Below are positions 23,962 to 35,737 of a DNA stretch of 64,000 nt, piece by piece; the stretch's first letter is position 1, and every line of letters starts with the position of its first letter. Below the pieces are notes generated by a model that was not told the origin of the DNA, did no database searches, and saw nothing but the letters and a program-made list of their open reading frames with translations. The stretch comes from Raphanus sativus (Eukaryota; Streptophyta; Magnoliopsida; Brassicales; Brassicaceae): positions 19,002,998 through 19,066,997 of the forward strand of contig NC_079516.1 in assembly GCF_000801105.2 (NCBI RefSeq). Reading direction: 5' to 3'. A program made the translations under genes and the position numbers.

Positions 23962-24440
23962 ATGATTTTTAAGTTACATGCAGTGTATGGAGAATGGTTG
24001 TTGAGAGATTTCCGTTGGGATTTTGTGGTTGATGATCTCAAAGGAGCAAGATTGTTTTTATTGAATGAAGATTCAAAACACATGCTGAACTTGTTGCAAT
24101 GGCTCAAGAAGATTATAACCTGGACATGAGATCAGTGACTGTGGAGATTAGCTACTCATTACGCAGCAGAAAATGATGTGACTCCAAGGCAGTCTCCCAT
24201 TCATGTTACAAGTGATAGACAAGTTCGAAACTTGCCGAGATATTGAGGAACGAGAATGCTTTCCTCCAAACGTAAAAGCGGTTGGTCCGGGGAGACAGAA
24301 GAAATCAAGATGGCAATCTTGGTTGGAGCTATCTAGGATGAGGGGACACAAACCCAGGAAGAAACACAGGGCACGGAGATGCTCAAACTGCAAGGAAACT
24401 GGCCATACGAAAACCACAATGTACACAACCAGTTGACTAG
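23962..24440 (+). pseudogene. MURA-like transposase remnant (copy B)
   Basis: Same N-terminal domain plus zinc-knuckle structure as at 16769-17241, with the catalytic core missing. It carries extra frame breaks, for example two added A in GATTCAAAACACATG (about 24075) and several indels at 24165-24240. The C-terminal part ECFPPNVKAVGPGRQKKSRW is open. These extra breaks sit close to the gap and may be sequencing errors. Confidence 0.65.
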
Positions 24441-25000
24441 TTGTCCAGACGACCTAAATATAAGTCGTCCAGTCTTGATTACCGTCCAGGACGACTAATT
24501 TCTAAGTCGTCCAGTGTTTCGTCTACCTTCTACGAAGTCGTCCAGTGTATTAGACTACCTTCTACTATCCCTTCAAGTGTAATTTTTAGACGACTTTTAC
24601 GAAGTCGTCCAGTGTATTTAAGTCGTCCAGTGTATTTAAGTCGTCCAGTGTTTAGACTACCTTCTACTATCCCTTCAAGTGTATTTTTTTTTAGACGACC
24701 TTTTACGAAGTCGTCCAGTGTATTTTATTTTTAGACTACCTATTTTTTTTAGACGACCTTATTTGTAAGTCGTCCAGTGTATTTTATTTTTAGACTACCT
24801 TATTTTTTTTAGACGACCTTATTTGTAAGTCGTCCAGCTGGAAAACCTTCCAGACGACTTATTTGTAAGTCGTCCAGCTGGAAAACCTTCCAGACGACTT
24901 ATTTGTAAGTCGTCCAGCTGGAAAACCTTCCAGACGACTTATTTGTAAGTCGTCCAGCTGGAAAACCTTCCAGACGACTTATTTGTAAGTTAGAAAATCT
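24441..25000. repeat. palindromic cluster 2, copy B
   Basis: Equivalent of 17242-17800, with the same 40-bp tandem unit at about 24823-24990. Confidence 0.8.
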
Positions 25001-25209
25001 ATACAAGTTAGAAAATCAAATTAAATCATACATGCCCACAAACATACAAATAGATTTGTGTAAACAAATAGTTCAAATATACAAATAGATTTGTGTATAC
25101 AAATAGTTCAAATATACAAATTGATTTGTGTATCTATACAAGTTAAAAAATCTATACAAGTTAAAAAAATCTATACAAGTTAAAAATCTATACAAATTGA
25201 TTTGTGTAT

Positions 25210-28200
25210 CTAATCATACATGCCTACAAACATACCACCATCCTCATTATCTTTCAGATGCTGAACAAGCTCCGTCCATATAGCCAAAGCCATAGTATCC
25301 CTCATAGTCTTCGCATTGGACCTAGCAAAGTCTTTAGGGCTAAAGGGGACCCCAAGAGCATGACATTCAATGTACTTTGCAGCGTACACGCCACAATCAC
25401 CATTGTTGGCCGTGGGTACATCTTTGAGGAGTCTCTCATAAGTGTATCGCTCCAACCCATGCATCTGGTCTCCGCACTCCACAATCAGATAAGGGACCAT
25501 CTCGAGAAAAGGCTCCATTATCTCATCCCATCTTTCTGGTATGGTAGTTGAAGGTATGTGCTGTCCCAGACGACTATGTGCCTCTTAGGGATCGATATCC
25601 AAATAGCCACCCAATGTTTTGTTGTCCAAGTTCAGTGGCGCATAGATATCATCAATGTCCTCCCCCCACTTCTTGTTTGATTGGCAAAATGAAGGCATTG
25701 ATCCGTCATACAAACTCGCCGCCCCACTAGGTAGCATTTTTCCTAAACCATTGTGATCAGACGACGATGTTTTGAAGACCAGATACTGTTCTCTCCAAGA
25801 CTGGGTAAAGTTGTGATCCAGGAAGCACATTCGCTCGCTCCGGAAACATTGTGGGTTCTCCTTATACCTCTGCCTCAGCACATTCATCCAAGCATCTATA
25901 TGCTGCATATAAAATAATACAAGTTAGAACCTTCCAGACGACTTACAAATAAGTCGTCTGGAAGGTTTTCCAGCTGGACGACTTACAAATAAGTCGTCTG
26001 GAAGGTTTTCCAGCTCGAAAACCTTCCAGACGACTTATTTGTAAGTCGTCCAGCTGGAAAACCTTCCAGACGACTTATATTTACAAATCTATACAAAGAC
26101 AAGTTACCAGACGACTTATTTGTAAGTCTTCTGGAATGTTTTCCAGCTGGACGACTTACAAATAAGTCGTCCAGCTGGAAAACCTTCCAGACGACTTATA
26201 TATTTACAAATCTATACAAAGACAAGTTACCAGACGACTTTAAGATAAGCAGAAGACTTACTACGTCTTCCAGCCATGCTTTGGATGTCCGGAGTTTTTG
26301 ATACCACCAAGTTGGTGATGTACGTGGTTTGTCCTCTTCCTTAGTGAAATAATCACTGCAAACAAAAAAGCAATCAGTTTTGGTAGACTAAATCAAGCTA
26401 TTATGGGTAAAGCAATCACTTACGGATCAGTTTTCAACCAATCAGCGAGCTCCTTCATCTTAGGTCTGTTTAGTGTGGGAAATGGATTATACTTTCCCAC
26501 TCTAAGGAGTTTCCTTCTCTCTGCCGTATAAGGAGATATCTGCGTGGGAGCAGGTTTCTTCGTTCGTTCACTCCTTGCACGCACAGAAGCAGGGAGCTGT
26601 TTGGTCCAATACAACCAGGCTCGGTTCTGAAGCTGAAGCTGGATCGGTGGAAGCGAAGCTCGGTTGTTGATCGTTGGAAGCGAAGCTCGGTTGGTCAGTG
26701 GAAGTGAGAGGAACAATCTCTTTGGAGGTGACACCATCTGCTTTATCCTCCGGCAAGATCTTATATACCGAGATCGCCTCATCTGCTGTATCCTCCGGCA
26801 ACAATCTCTGCAATAAAAGAGAACAAGTTAACCCTGGACGACTTAAATAAAAGTTGGGAGAGGATTTTGGTTCCTGCTGGAGTTCAGACGACTTATTTGT
26901 AAGTTCTTCTGGAAGGTTTTCCAGCTGGACGACTTACAAATAAGTCGTCTGGAAGGTTTTCAGCTGGAAAACCTTCCAGACGACTTATTTGTAAGTCGTC
27001 CAGCTGGAAAACCTTCCAGACGACTTATATATTTACAAATCTATACAAAGACCAGACGACTTAAAGATTTGATATTAACCTCTTTGGGCAGAGGAGAAGG
27101 CTGTTTCTTTGTGGAGAAGGCTTTTTCGTTTGAGGAGCAGGCTGTTTCGTCTGAGGAGCAGGCTGTTTAGTTTGAGGAGCAGGCTGTTTCGTTTGAGGAG
27201 CAGGCTGTTTAGTTTGAGGAGCAGGCTGTTTAGTTTGAGGAGCAGGCTGTTCGCCTTTTGAGGAGTAGGCTTTGCCTTTTGAGGAGCAGGCTGTCTGGTG
27301 GGAGGAGTAGGATGATTGGTTTGAAGTGGAGGCTGATCCTTTTGAGGAGTAGTCTGTTTGTTACTAGCCCCGGTTTCTGGGGCTTGTGGGGTAGGGTGTT
27401 TTTTACTAACCCCGGTTTCTGGGGCTTGAGGGGTAGCCTGATTGGTGACACCAACCTTCTTCTCCACAGCTTCCAATCTATCGGAGATCTTCCTAATCTC
27501 CCTGATGCACTTCTTAAACCCCTCTTTCATCATGTCACCTAAGTCCTTGAACATGTTTTCTAACTCCTCTCTGGTCACCCAACTAGCCTCTTCTCTAGCC
27601 TCTTCTGTAGCCTCTTCTGTAGCCTCTGTAGGAGCCTCTTCTCTAGCCTCTTTAGGAGCCTCTTTAGGAGCCTCTTTACGAGCTTTCTTCCGAGGTCTCT
27701 GATTGTCTTCCTCCACCTCCTCCACAACCATCTCTTTGGCTCTTTTCGATGGAGTCACAAACTTGGGTTTGTACCAGTGACTTCCCAGCAATCCATGGTC
27801 CACTTCCACGGTCTCCGATCATACATCACTTTAATGATGTTCTCCGCGGGCACGTCATCAACCTCAGAGTCCCATTTTGGCCACATTTCACTAATGTCCT
27901 TCTCAACAAAGTTGATCACGCGGGTCTGCAGTAAATAGAAGAAGAATCGAGTTAGATATTTGAAACAAATACTAAATAGACGACTTAATTATAAGTCGTC
28001 AACTAAGTCGTCCAGCTGGACGACCTTCCAGACGACTTATTATAAGTCGTCTACTAAGTCGTCCAGCTGGACGACCTTCCAGACGACTTATAATAAGTCG
28101 TCTACTAAGTCGTCCAGCTGGAAGACCTTCCAGACGACTTATAATAAGTCGTCTACTAAGTCGTCCAGCTGGAAGACCTTCCAGACGACTTATAATAAGT

Positions 28201-29611
28201 CGTCTACTAAGTCGTCCAGCTGGAAGACCTTCCAGACGACTTATAATAAGTCGTCTACTAAGTCGTCCAGCTGGAAGACCTTCCAGACGACTTATAATAA
28301 GTCGTCTACTAAGTCGTCCAGCTGGAAGACCTTCCAGACGACTTATAATAAGTCGTCTACTAAGTCGTCCAGCTGGAAGACCTTCCAGACGACTTATAAT
28401 AAGTCGTCTACTAAGTCGTCCAGCTGGAAGACCTTCCGGACGACTTAATTAAGTGAAGATGGAAAGGTACCTGACTCAAGATAGCAGCTTTCATGAATCT
28501 GCGGCCTCTGCTGCCGTCGTAAGCCAGAATCGGTGGAGACGGACTGTTTGCTCTGGGTAGACCAATACTAGCACCCAATCCCGGAATAGCTTCGTACGCC
28601 CAGACCTGAAGAACTTGTATAAAGCCATCCACGGTGTAACAGCCAGTAATATCTTTGTTCCACAAAGAGTCCATCAGCACCTTAAACGCGACTCTCCCCC
28701 ATGGATAATTCTCAAACCTTTCTAAATCCATCACTAGCCTTGCGAGAGTAGCTCGTGTAGCGCTTGAGAACTTTTTCCCTTCAATGAATCCAGTGAAGAT
28801 GGAAAGGTACGCGAGTCGCTTGCGATCTTCCCTGGACCAATCCCCGCATCTCTTCAGTGCTGCTATTATCTGATCAGTACTTGGCCCAGCTTCCCGATGA
28901 ACTCCCATCATCTCCCAGAAAGAAACCATCTGTGGGGTAACTTCACATTCTGGTGTCTCAAGGTCCTCGATGTAGTCGCAGTTTAGACCAGTGATGTTTT
29001 CAAACTCTAACAGTGAAAACCTCGCAGGTTCTGGACCAACGAGACACCACATCTCGTACTTCTTCTTAATGTCCAGCTTTAAACCGAGCAAGTGGTGAAC
29101 CAGCCTTGAAGCCCAACCAAATCCCTGCTCCTTGAACTTGATGAAAACTCCCAATCTCGACTCCTTGAGCTCTTCAAATTCAGCATCAGTGAGAGCTTCC
29201 CTAAGAGCAGTATGCAACTTCGTGTTATCCGTATGATACGAAATGCTATTGTGGGGTTCTGGCTCTTCCCCTAATGTGTATAACCTACGGGGGAGTTCTG
29301 GAATATCCATCCTTTTTGTCTGCAAAATAATCAAAGACAACAATAGAAGTCAGAACACAAGCTAAATCAATCACGCCTTAATTGTTACTCCAGACGACTT
29401 AGTAGACGACTTAAATATAAGTCGTCTAGAAAGTCGTCCAACTGGACGACTTAGTTGACGACTTATATTTAAGTCGTCTGGAAAGTCTTCCAAATGGACG
29501 TACTAAGTCGTCCAGGTTGAAGACTTTCCAGACGACTTACTTACAAGTCTTCCAGTAGAAAAATTTCAAGCGGACCTGATTAGTCGCAGAAGGAGTTCGA
29601 GTACTCGTCAT
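25210..29611 (-). CDS. transposon-borne DUF1985/ULP1-like cysteine protease (copy B)
   Basis: Second reading of the gene at 18010-22415. Exons fall at 29611-29576, 29319-28471, 27925-27080, 26807-26424, 26355-26262 and 25902-25210. Exon 2 is identical in length (849 bases) and intact. Exon 3 lacks one base at about 27770 and others in the QPAPQTK linker. Exon 4 lacks two bases at about 26591. Exon 6 has extra bases at about 25558 and in the T-run before TTGTTGTCC at about 25617. At 25664 it has one more C than copy A, and there copy B keeps the frame (WGEDIDD). Catalytic His, Asp and Cys are present and Thr again replaces the expected Gln. Probably the same locus as copy A. Confidence 0.65.
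28000..28442. repeat. 51-bp tandem array, copy B
   Basis: Equivalent of 20790-21255, about eight to nine units. The plus-strand frame across it has a 17-residue period (YNKSSTKSSSWKTFQTT), which is a by-product of the 51-bp unit and not a protein. Confidence 0.85.
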
Positions 29612-30701
29612 TGTGGTTATAGATCTGAAAAAATAAACGTGAAACGGTGAGAATGAGTAAATTGAAAGAGACAACGTTTTATGTTCATCTTTTCCACGAG
29701 TTTGATGACTTACCGGCGTTAGGGTTTACAGAGAAACGGCGCTACGGTTTACAGAGAAGAAGCGGCGGCGCTAGGGTTTAGAAGAAGCGGCGGCGCTAGG
29801 GTTTAGAAGAAACGGCGGTGCTAGCTAGTGTTTAGAGTAAGCGGCGGTGAGAACGTTGGTGAGCACGGTGGCGAGGGCGACGGTTTGTTCGGAAATAGTG
29901 GAAGCGGGGGCGCTAGGGTTTAGAGGAATCGGCGGCGCTAGGGTTAGAAGAAGCTGCGGCGACAACGGTGAGAATGAAGTGAGATAGATAGCCGACGTTG
30001 AGAACGATGGTTGTTCGGAAATAGTGGGAATTCGAATCGCCTTTGATATCGCCGGTGAGAGAGAACTGTTAGGGTTTCTGTTCGCGGAAAATGAAAAAAA
30101 AAAAAAAAAAATCACCTTATATATTGGGTAAATAATCCGGTTAGCTTTAAAAGTACATTGGTAAACTTTAAGGTTTGGTCCGGTTTAGACGACTTATTCT
30201 GGCTGATAATGTACATCAGACGACCTAATATTTAGTCGTCTGGGAACAGAAGACTAAATATTAAGTCGTCCAATACCCTAAAATGAACCCCTAAACTAAA
30301 ATGACTAAATTAACTTACTAACCACGTTATAAAATCAAATTATACTTCAATAGTGTTTACTATACACAGAAACGAACACGCCTAGGTAATTTTAAAAATT
30401 TTCAAAAACGGTTTTAATGCTTTCCAAAATCTAACCCTAAGAACACATACAATACTACAACATATGTTGATGAAACATAAACTAAAGAATATCATGACTC
30501 ACTACTTTCACTCATCTGGGCTGAAAACAATTGAAATTTGTTATATATTAATTTATATCTCTTAAGACATATGTTAATTACATAATTCCAATTTTTCACT
30601 TATCAAAATATTTTTTACAAAATTTTTAAATTATGTTTAAGAATAACTGTCCAGACGACTTAACTTAAAGTCGTCTGGACGACTTATTTTCAAGTCGTCT
30701 G

Positions 30702-30875
30702 TTTACAGACGACTTGCGAGGGGTAGAAACGTAAAAAAAAATCCGTTTTTTTGTTTGTTCACAAGGAGATAGTTGTAATTTCAATAGCCTTTTAAGTTAC
30801 TTTTGCCTTTGACCCAAGTTGGGGTACTCTTTTGGGTTTGACTCCAAGTTTTGAGTCACAATTGGTAATTCTCCC
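30702..30875. other. right end of the MULE, present only once
   Basis: Contains the last palindromic word (TTTACAGACGACTTG) and the right terminal inverted repeat ending in CTCCC. No counterpart exists next to the gap in copy A, which fits contig overlap better than true duplication of the whole element. Confidence 0.75.
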
Positions 30876-30884
30876 TTAAAATTA
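30876..30884. repeat. right 9-bp target-site duplication
   Basis: TTAAAATTA, identical to 15345-15353. Confidence 0.85.
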
Positions 30885-33800
30885 ATGAATATTTTTAAGA
30901 AAACAACAAAATAAAAATATCACTAGAGTTTGGTTTCAATTCTTGTTGTTTTATTTGGGTCATCAGTTTTTTGTTGTTTCAATTCAGTTTTTGGATTTTG
31001 TTAATTATTTTCATAAATGCGTATATGAATTTAGATTTTGTTGTGTCAACCTCCAAAACAAATTATATAATTCAAAGTCGTATCAGTGTTGTTTTTAATT
31101 CACTTTTTGGATTCGGTTAAAATGCATATATCTAAGAGAGTTAGATAAGAACACAAAATTTCAAATAAAATTTCATGAATTTATATAATTTTAAAACAAA
31201 TTTACTTATTTGATGTAATACAATTTTTATAATATAATAATATACAAAATCTCAAAGTACTATCAAATAAAGAAACAAGTGTTTTGGTTTTAAATCCCAG
31301 CAAATTCCAATCACAATTCCAATAATTATGTATTCTAAAAACTTATATATATATGTAAACAAAGTTGTTGACAATAAAAAATATGTACACAAAGTTAATG
31401 TTTTACAGGTGTATATAAGGTGTAGGAGTTTATGACATAAGTTCGGCTTGTTAAATTGTTTTAATTTAATAACTAGATTAGGACCCGCCCTAAAGGGCGG
31501 AAATTGATTTGTCAAATTTCAATTAATAATATATGGTATATATAATATGTGGGTATAATATTATATATATTTTGTGTAACATTTATATATATACATATTA
31601 GACATATATATAATATTTTATTAAATATATATAGAATTTAATAGTGTTATAATTTGTGTTGTACTTGTTATTAGTTTGTATTTAATCTTCTTTCATTTTT
31701 AGTATAATAATTTGCATTGTCACACCTTTTACCTTTTAATTTATACACATATATAGTTATCCCATTTTTCAAAAAAAAAACTTATACAGATAGTCTCGTA
31801 AAATGTAATATATAAAAAACATATTTAAAAAATCTACTGACCATATGCCACCATTATTTGGTTGTTTGAACCAAAAAAAATCATGTTCTTGCATAACTGT
31901 GTATTGTGATATGATGTAGGCGAAGAGTAAATATATGGAAGTAAAGTTAGTGATACGAACATGAGCCTATGTTGGTCTATGCCACAATTATTTGGTTTTT
32001 TGAAGATTAATGAGTATAAGCATACACGGTCTTTGTATGCTTACGTTGTAAATGAGTCGGATATTTTTTTCTCTTATGTCTGGAATGATATGGAACTCGT
32101 TGATTTAAGAGTGGTTCAGTTTTATATGATCTAATTATATTAAGAGATTAACCAAATATATTATAAAAGTGTTACTGGTTAAGTTTAACTAATCTATGTT
32201 GGTTAAGATTTGGTTTAATTTAAGTTGGTAGGTTGCATTGTATAGGAGGCATGATATATTCTAGCAACAACTATGAAAGAGTCCAAAATTTAAATGAGAA
32301 CTTCAAATAGTAGATAATCCCTAAATTAATAGATTAGATGAATAGAATTGTTTGTGATTTAATATAGTTTAAGAAAATACACATATATTAAAAATACTTT
32401 GAACAGTTTATGAAATATTACTTTGTGAATTATGCATGTATTAAAATACTTTTTGTGAAAATACTAAAATATGTTTTCATACCATTATAAGTGTAAATGT
32501 CCTAGTCATTTGTTAAAGTAATATTTTCATATATTATGTTATATAAAAAACGTTGTTGTATGACTTTATTATTTATTAGGAACGTTGCGGGACACTTACA
32601 TTAGTTACGTAATGTTTTTTTTTGGTTTTAAAGGTTCCTCAATTTGCGTTGATATAGGAAGATTTAAGTAATAATTTTTGGTTGTATATAATAATTTAAG
32701 TTAAAAATGAATACGTGTAACCGTAAACTCTAAGATAATTCTTTTTAACAGTGTATATATATTAATTGAAAAGTATTACAACATATTTTGGTATCAATGT
32801 GTCATCACGAAAATGATTATGAAGATTCTTAAAAAAATATATATTACATTTTTATTAAACTAATTATCAAAATTGAGTAATATTAGACAAATAATATTTT
32901 CTATTTTCTCCCTTAAATAAAAATTACAAAATTATCTAATATGATTAACGTGTATATATATATATATATATGTAATTTTTAGTATCTTTATGTTTTTGAT
33001 ATAACAAAAATATAAATGATCATAGAATCATACGAATATAAAATTTCATTTAATAGATATTTATATTATGACAAAAAAAAAATATATATATATATATAAA
33101 AGGCGGAAACCCCATGAAAGATGGAAAGCACTGGCAGAGAAATCTTAAAGATATATATATAACGTTCAAATAAAACTTTATATCATATATTAAAATACAT
33201 AAATACGTTAATTTCGAAATTTACATTAAAAAAATATTAAGACCTTAATAATCTAATATTGAAATCTGCATTGAATAATCTTACACTGAAAATTTTGTAA
33301 TTAATTGTTTAAATTTCTGATATAGTAAATATACAAATGTTAATAAAATCATATGAGTACAAAATCTCAATAATAAATATTTATATCAGAATATATATAT
33401 ATATATATATATATGTTCATATCATTAAAAATATTTATATACCATATAAATAAATAAAAAGATTGTTTTAATTTATTTATTAAAACAATTATTGTAGATA
33501 AACAAGAAATATTTTTGATTTATGTGCTTATTCTAATTTAATTATATAATACGTAAATGGACAGAAAATAAATAATAATATGTAATTTTTTGTATATATA
33601 ATGTTCATCATTCACAAGGCTTGTGAAGTAGATTTTAATCTAGTAGATTATTATTTGTTGGTTTATTCTGATTTTTAGAATTTCATCATTGGTTATGTTC
33701 TTAGTAACTCAGTGGTCTCCTAGTCATACATTTTTGTTCTCTCTTTTGCATTTTCAAAAATTGAATTTTTATTCCCATATTTTGACCTTTAAAACATGGG

Positions 33801-34153
33801 TTATGTTATATTATGTATTTGTTAAATATTATTTTTATATTTCATTTCTCTTTCTGGAACTTTTTTGCATAATGTATCACTTCACTGTCATAGTCACCGG
33901 ATTTTCTCAATCTTTACATGGATTCTGTCTAAGTTGTAAATACTCATACATCTTCATTCATAGATAGTCTCAAACCTCCACATTAAAACGTAATTACTAG
34001 CACTAACAATACAAACACAGGACTTTGTCCTAAGCTCGTCATCTTCTTACACTTACCCCTAACACTTTGCAAACACACAAGTTTTCTTACCACTTCACTC
34101 CCTTCTGACGACCTGAAGGAAACAGTCACAGAACCAACGCTTGCCTCCTCCTC
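30885..34153. other. AT-rich spacer with microsatellites
   Basis: No gene seen. TA-dinucleotide runs lie at about 32950-32972, 33081-33098 and 33389-33413. A Helitron 3' end is annotated separately at 31473. The frame at 33689-33967 is rich in Phe and Tyr because of T-rich DNA and resembles no known protein. Confidence 0.45.
31473..31501 (-). mobile_element. Helitron 3' terminus
   Basis: On the minus strand: hairpin CCGCCCTTTAGGGCGG, then GTCCTAAT, then CTAG (31476-31473), followed by T. These are the Helitron terminal signals. The element would extend to higher coordinates, but its 5' TC end was not located. Confidence 0.6.
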
Positions 34154-35737
34154 TTAAGCCTTTCGCTGTCTTAACGGTCTTCCCAAGATCCAAGATTCTT
34201 CGTTGAGACCTGACCCATTCCCTTGTCTGATCCTGTAGTCTGCGTTGTTGCTAAAACCACCACCTTGCTGTCTTAAATTTGCATAGGAAGAAGATAAACC
34301 ATGAATGGCCATTGAAGCAGCAACAGATGAAGGACTATCTAAAGCCCCAAAACACCGGTTAGAAGCTGATGATACATTACCACCAGCAAGATGACTGTCA
34401 CTAGGTATCCAGACTCCAAAACCACCAGACATATGATTATCTATTGGTCGACCATACAAGGCAGCTAATGCCTGTGGATGTATCTGTCCTGAAGAAACCA
34501 TAGCTTGAATGTTTTCATATCTTTCCATAGACTCTGCATCCTTACTCTGAGAAGCTGCACCGCTTAATCTCTTCAAATACAATCGGTACTTCTGCAGTAA
34601 ATCAAGAAAACCTTAAGACACTTTAAAGAAAGAAAATATTCAAAACCAAACAAACCTGCAGATGACTAGCGACGTTCTCTCTGCTTAATCTAGGCACGTT
34701 CATCAACTCAAGAATCCGCTTTGGTACAGCTTCTGAAACAATAAGAGAGAACTGTGGTCATGAGCACACACATGACAAGCAACAGTAATCATTGGTTAAA
34801 GATCGGTCATACTATCAATGCCAAGATGGTTTATAGCCTTGACGAATTGTTGATGCAACTCCATGGACCAAACAACACGCGACTTCTTGGAACTGTTTCC
34901 AGGATCAAGAGGATCATCATCTTCTTCTTCTTCTGCTTCTCTAACAACCCTTCTCTTGTTCTTCCTACGTTTCACACTCCCCTCTGAGACTCCACCAAGA
35001 GAGAAAAGACTCTCCAAGCTGCTGCTGCTATCTAAAGCTTTTGGAATCTCCTTGCTGACTGTGCATTTCCTGCGGACCACATGTTGCCATATGTTCTTGA
35101 GCTCTTCGGGACGAATCGGCTTAATGAGATAATCACAAGCTCCCTGGTTGATTCCCGTCATCACCGTCGCTGTTCTTCCATCAACAGACATCACTAAAGA
35201 GAGAGACGAAAAAAACAGAGCAAAGTGTAAGAAACAGAGCAAAGTGTAAGAAACAAAGCAAAGTGAAGAAACAGAGAAAAGTGTAAGAAACAGAGCAAAG
35301 TGTAAGAAACAGAGCAAAGTGTAAGAAACAGAGCAACAACAAAAAAAAAAATCAAAGACTCTTTCTTTTAACTTACTGATGACAGGGAGATCCATCTCGA
35401 GACCAACTTGCTGGAGAAGCTTGTAACCGTTCATACCAGGCATATGAACATCGCTTAAGACCAAATCGAAACAGCCTTTTCTTTCTCTCAAGAGGGTTAA
35501 CGCAACATCGGCTTGGGAGCAGATGGTAACTGCAAAAACAGAGCAAAAAAAAAGGAAGAGAGTTTTAAGAGAAGATTAAGAAGAGAGGAATGGGAGGAAT
35601 GGGAGGGTCAGACCTTGGTACATGAGACGGAGAAGCATTTTCTCGAGGATTATAAGACAGGAAGTGTCGTCGTCTACGACAAGAACTCTTAACCCACAAG
35701 GAAACTGATCGCTGATGGTCATGCTTTGTTCGAACAT
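34154..35737 (-). CDS. ARR14: type-B response regulator ARR14
   Basis: Type-B response regulators receive phosphate from histidine-phosphotransfer proteins in cytokinin signalling and switch on target genes in the nucleus. Five exons join in frame: 35737-35614, 35529-35377, 35193-34813, 34732-34656 and 34591-34154, giving 390 residues (Arabidopsis ARR14 has about 382). The receiver has the acidic pocket VDDD (22-24), the phospho-acceptor Asp 68 in LSDVHMPG and Lys 117 in YLIKPIRP. The GARP/Myb-like DNA-binding region follows ([13 protein letters not shown], ... [10 protein letters not shown]), split by the last two introns. A second in-frame Met at 35722 (MTISDQF) matches the Arabidopsis start better, so the first five residues are uncertain. 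The C-terminus [14 protein letters not shown] is conserved. The residue string [10 protein letters not shown] lacks one Leu that I recall in Arabidopsis. Confidence 0.95.
35205..35340. repeat. tandem 19-20 bp repeat in ARR14 intron 2
   Basis: About seven units of AAACAGAGCAAAGTGTAAG in the intron between exons 2 and 3 of ARR14. One unit is shortened. Confidence 0.85.

Larger units (their letters stand above)
23601..30701. repeat. second copy of 16399-23500, probably a false duplication
   Basis: Colinear throughout with 16399-23500: same transposase remnant, same six-exon ULP1 gene, same arrays. Differences are chiefly one-base gains or losses in homopolymers. Errors are densest just after the gap (23601-24250), as expected at a poorly covered contig end. 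Confidence 0.8.
15354..30875. mobile_element. Mutator-like element carrying a ULP1-type protease (KI-MULE/Kaonashi type)
   Basis: The element begins GGGCTTATTGCAAAAGTGAC and, read from the other side, GGGAGAATTACCAATTGTGA. Both ends continue with CTCAAAACTTG and then TCAAAC, so they are imperfect terminal inverted repeats. Perfect 9-bp duplications flank them. Inside are a shrunken MURA-like gene (plus strand) and a six-exon DUF1985/ULP1 gene (minus strand); carrying a ULP1-like gene is known for the Kaonashi group of plant MULEs. The assembled length of 15.5 kb includes a run of 100 N and what is probably a false repeat of about 7.1 kb. The real element is most likely 15354 to about 23500 joined to 30702-30875, about 8.3 kb. 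Confidence 0.85.

Noticed and set aside
20790..28442. CRISPR-like array of palindromic repeats
   Set aside because: The window is a plant nuclear genome, the units lack unique spacers of constant length, and no cas genes exist.
27960..28448. Protein with a 17-residue repeat (KSSTKSSSWKTFQTT)
   Set aside because: It is the translation of the 51-bp intron array on the strand opposite to the real gene, and it exists only because 51 is divisible by three.
16399..30701. Two tandem ULP1 genes as a real gene duplication
   Set aside because: The copies meet exactly at a 100-N gap and differ mainly by homopolymer indels, so contig overlap is the simpler explanation.
33600..33640. Helitron 3' end at TTCACAAGGCTTGTGAA ... 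CTAG
   Set aside because: The hairpin is AT-richer than usual and lies about 12 bases from CTAG; no second signal supports it.
33689..33967. Small membrane protein gene
   Set aside because: Hydrophobic only because of T-rich DNA; no promoter, splice or family support.
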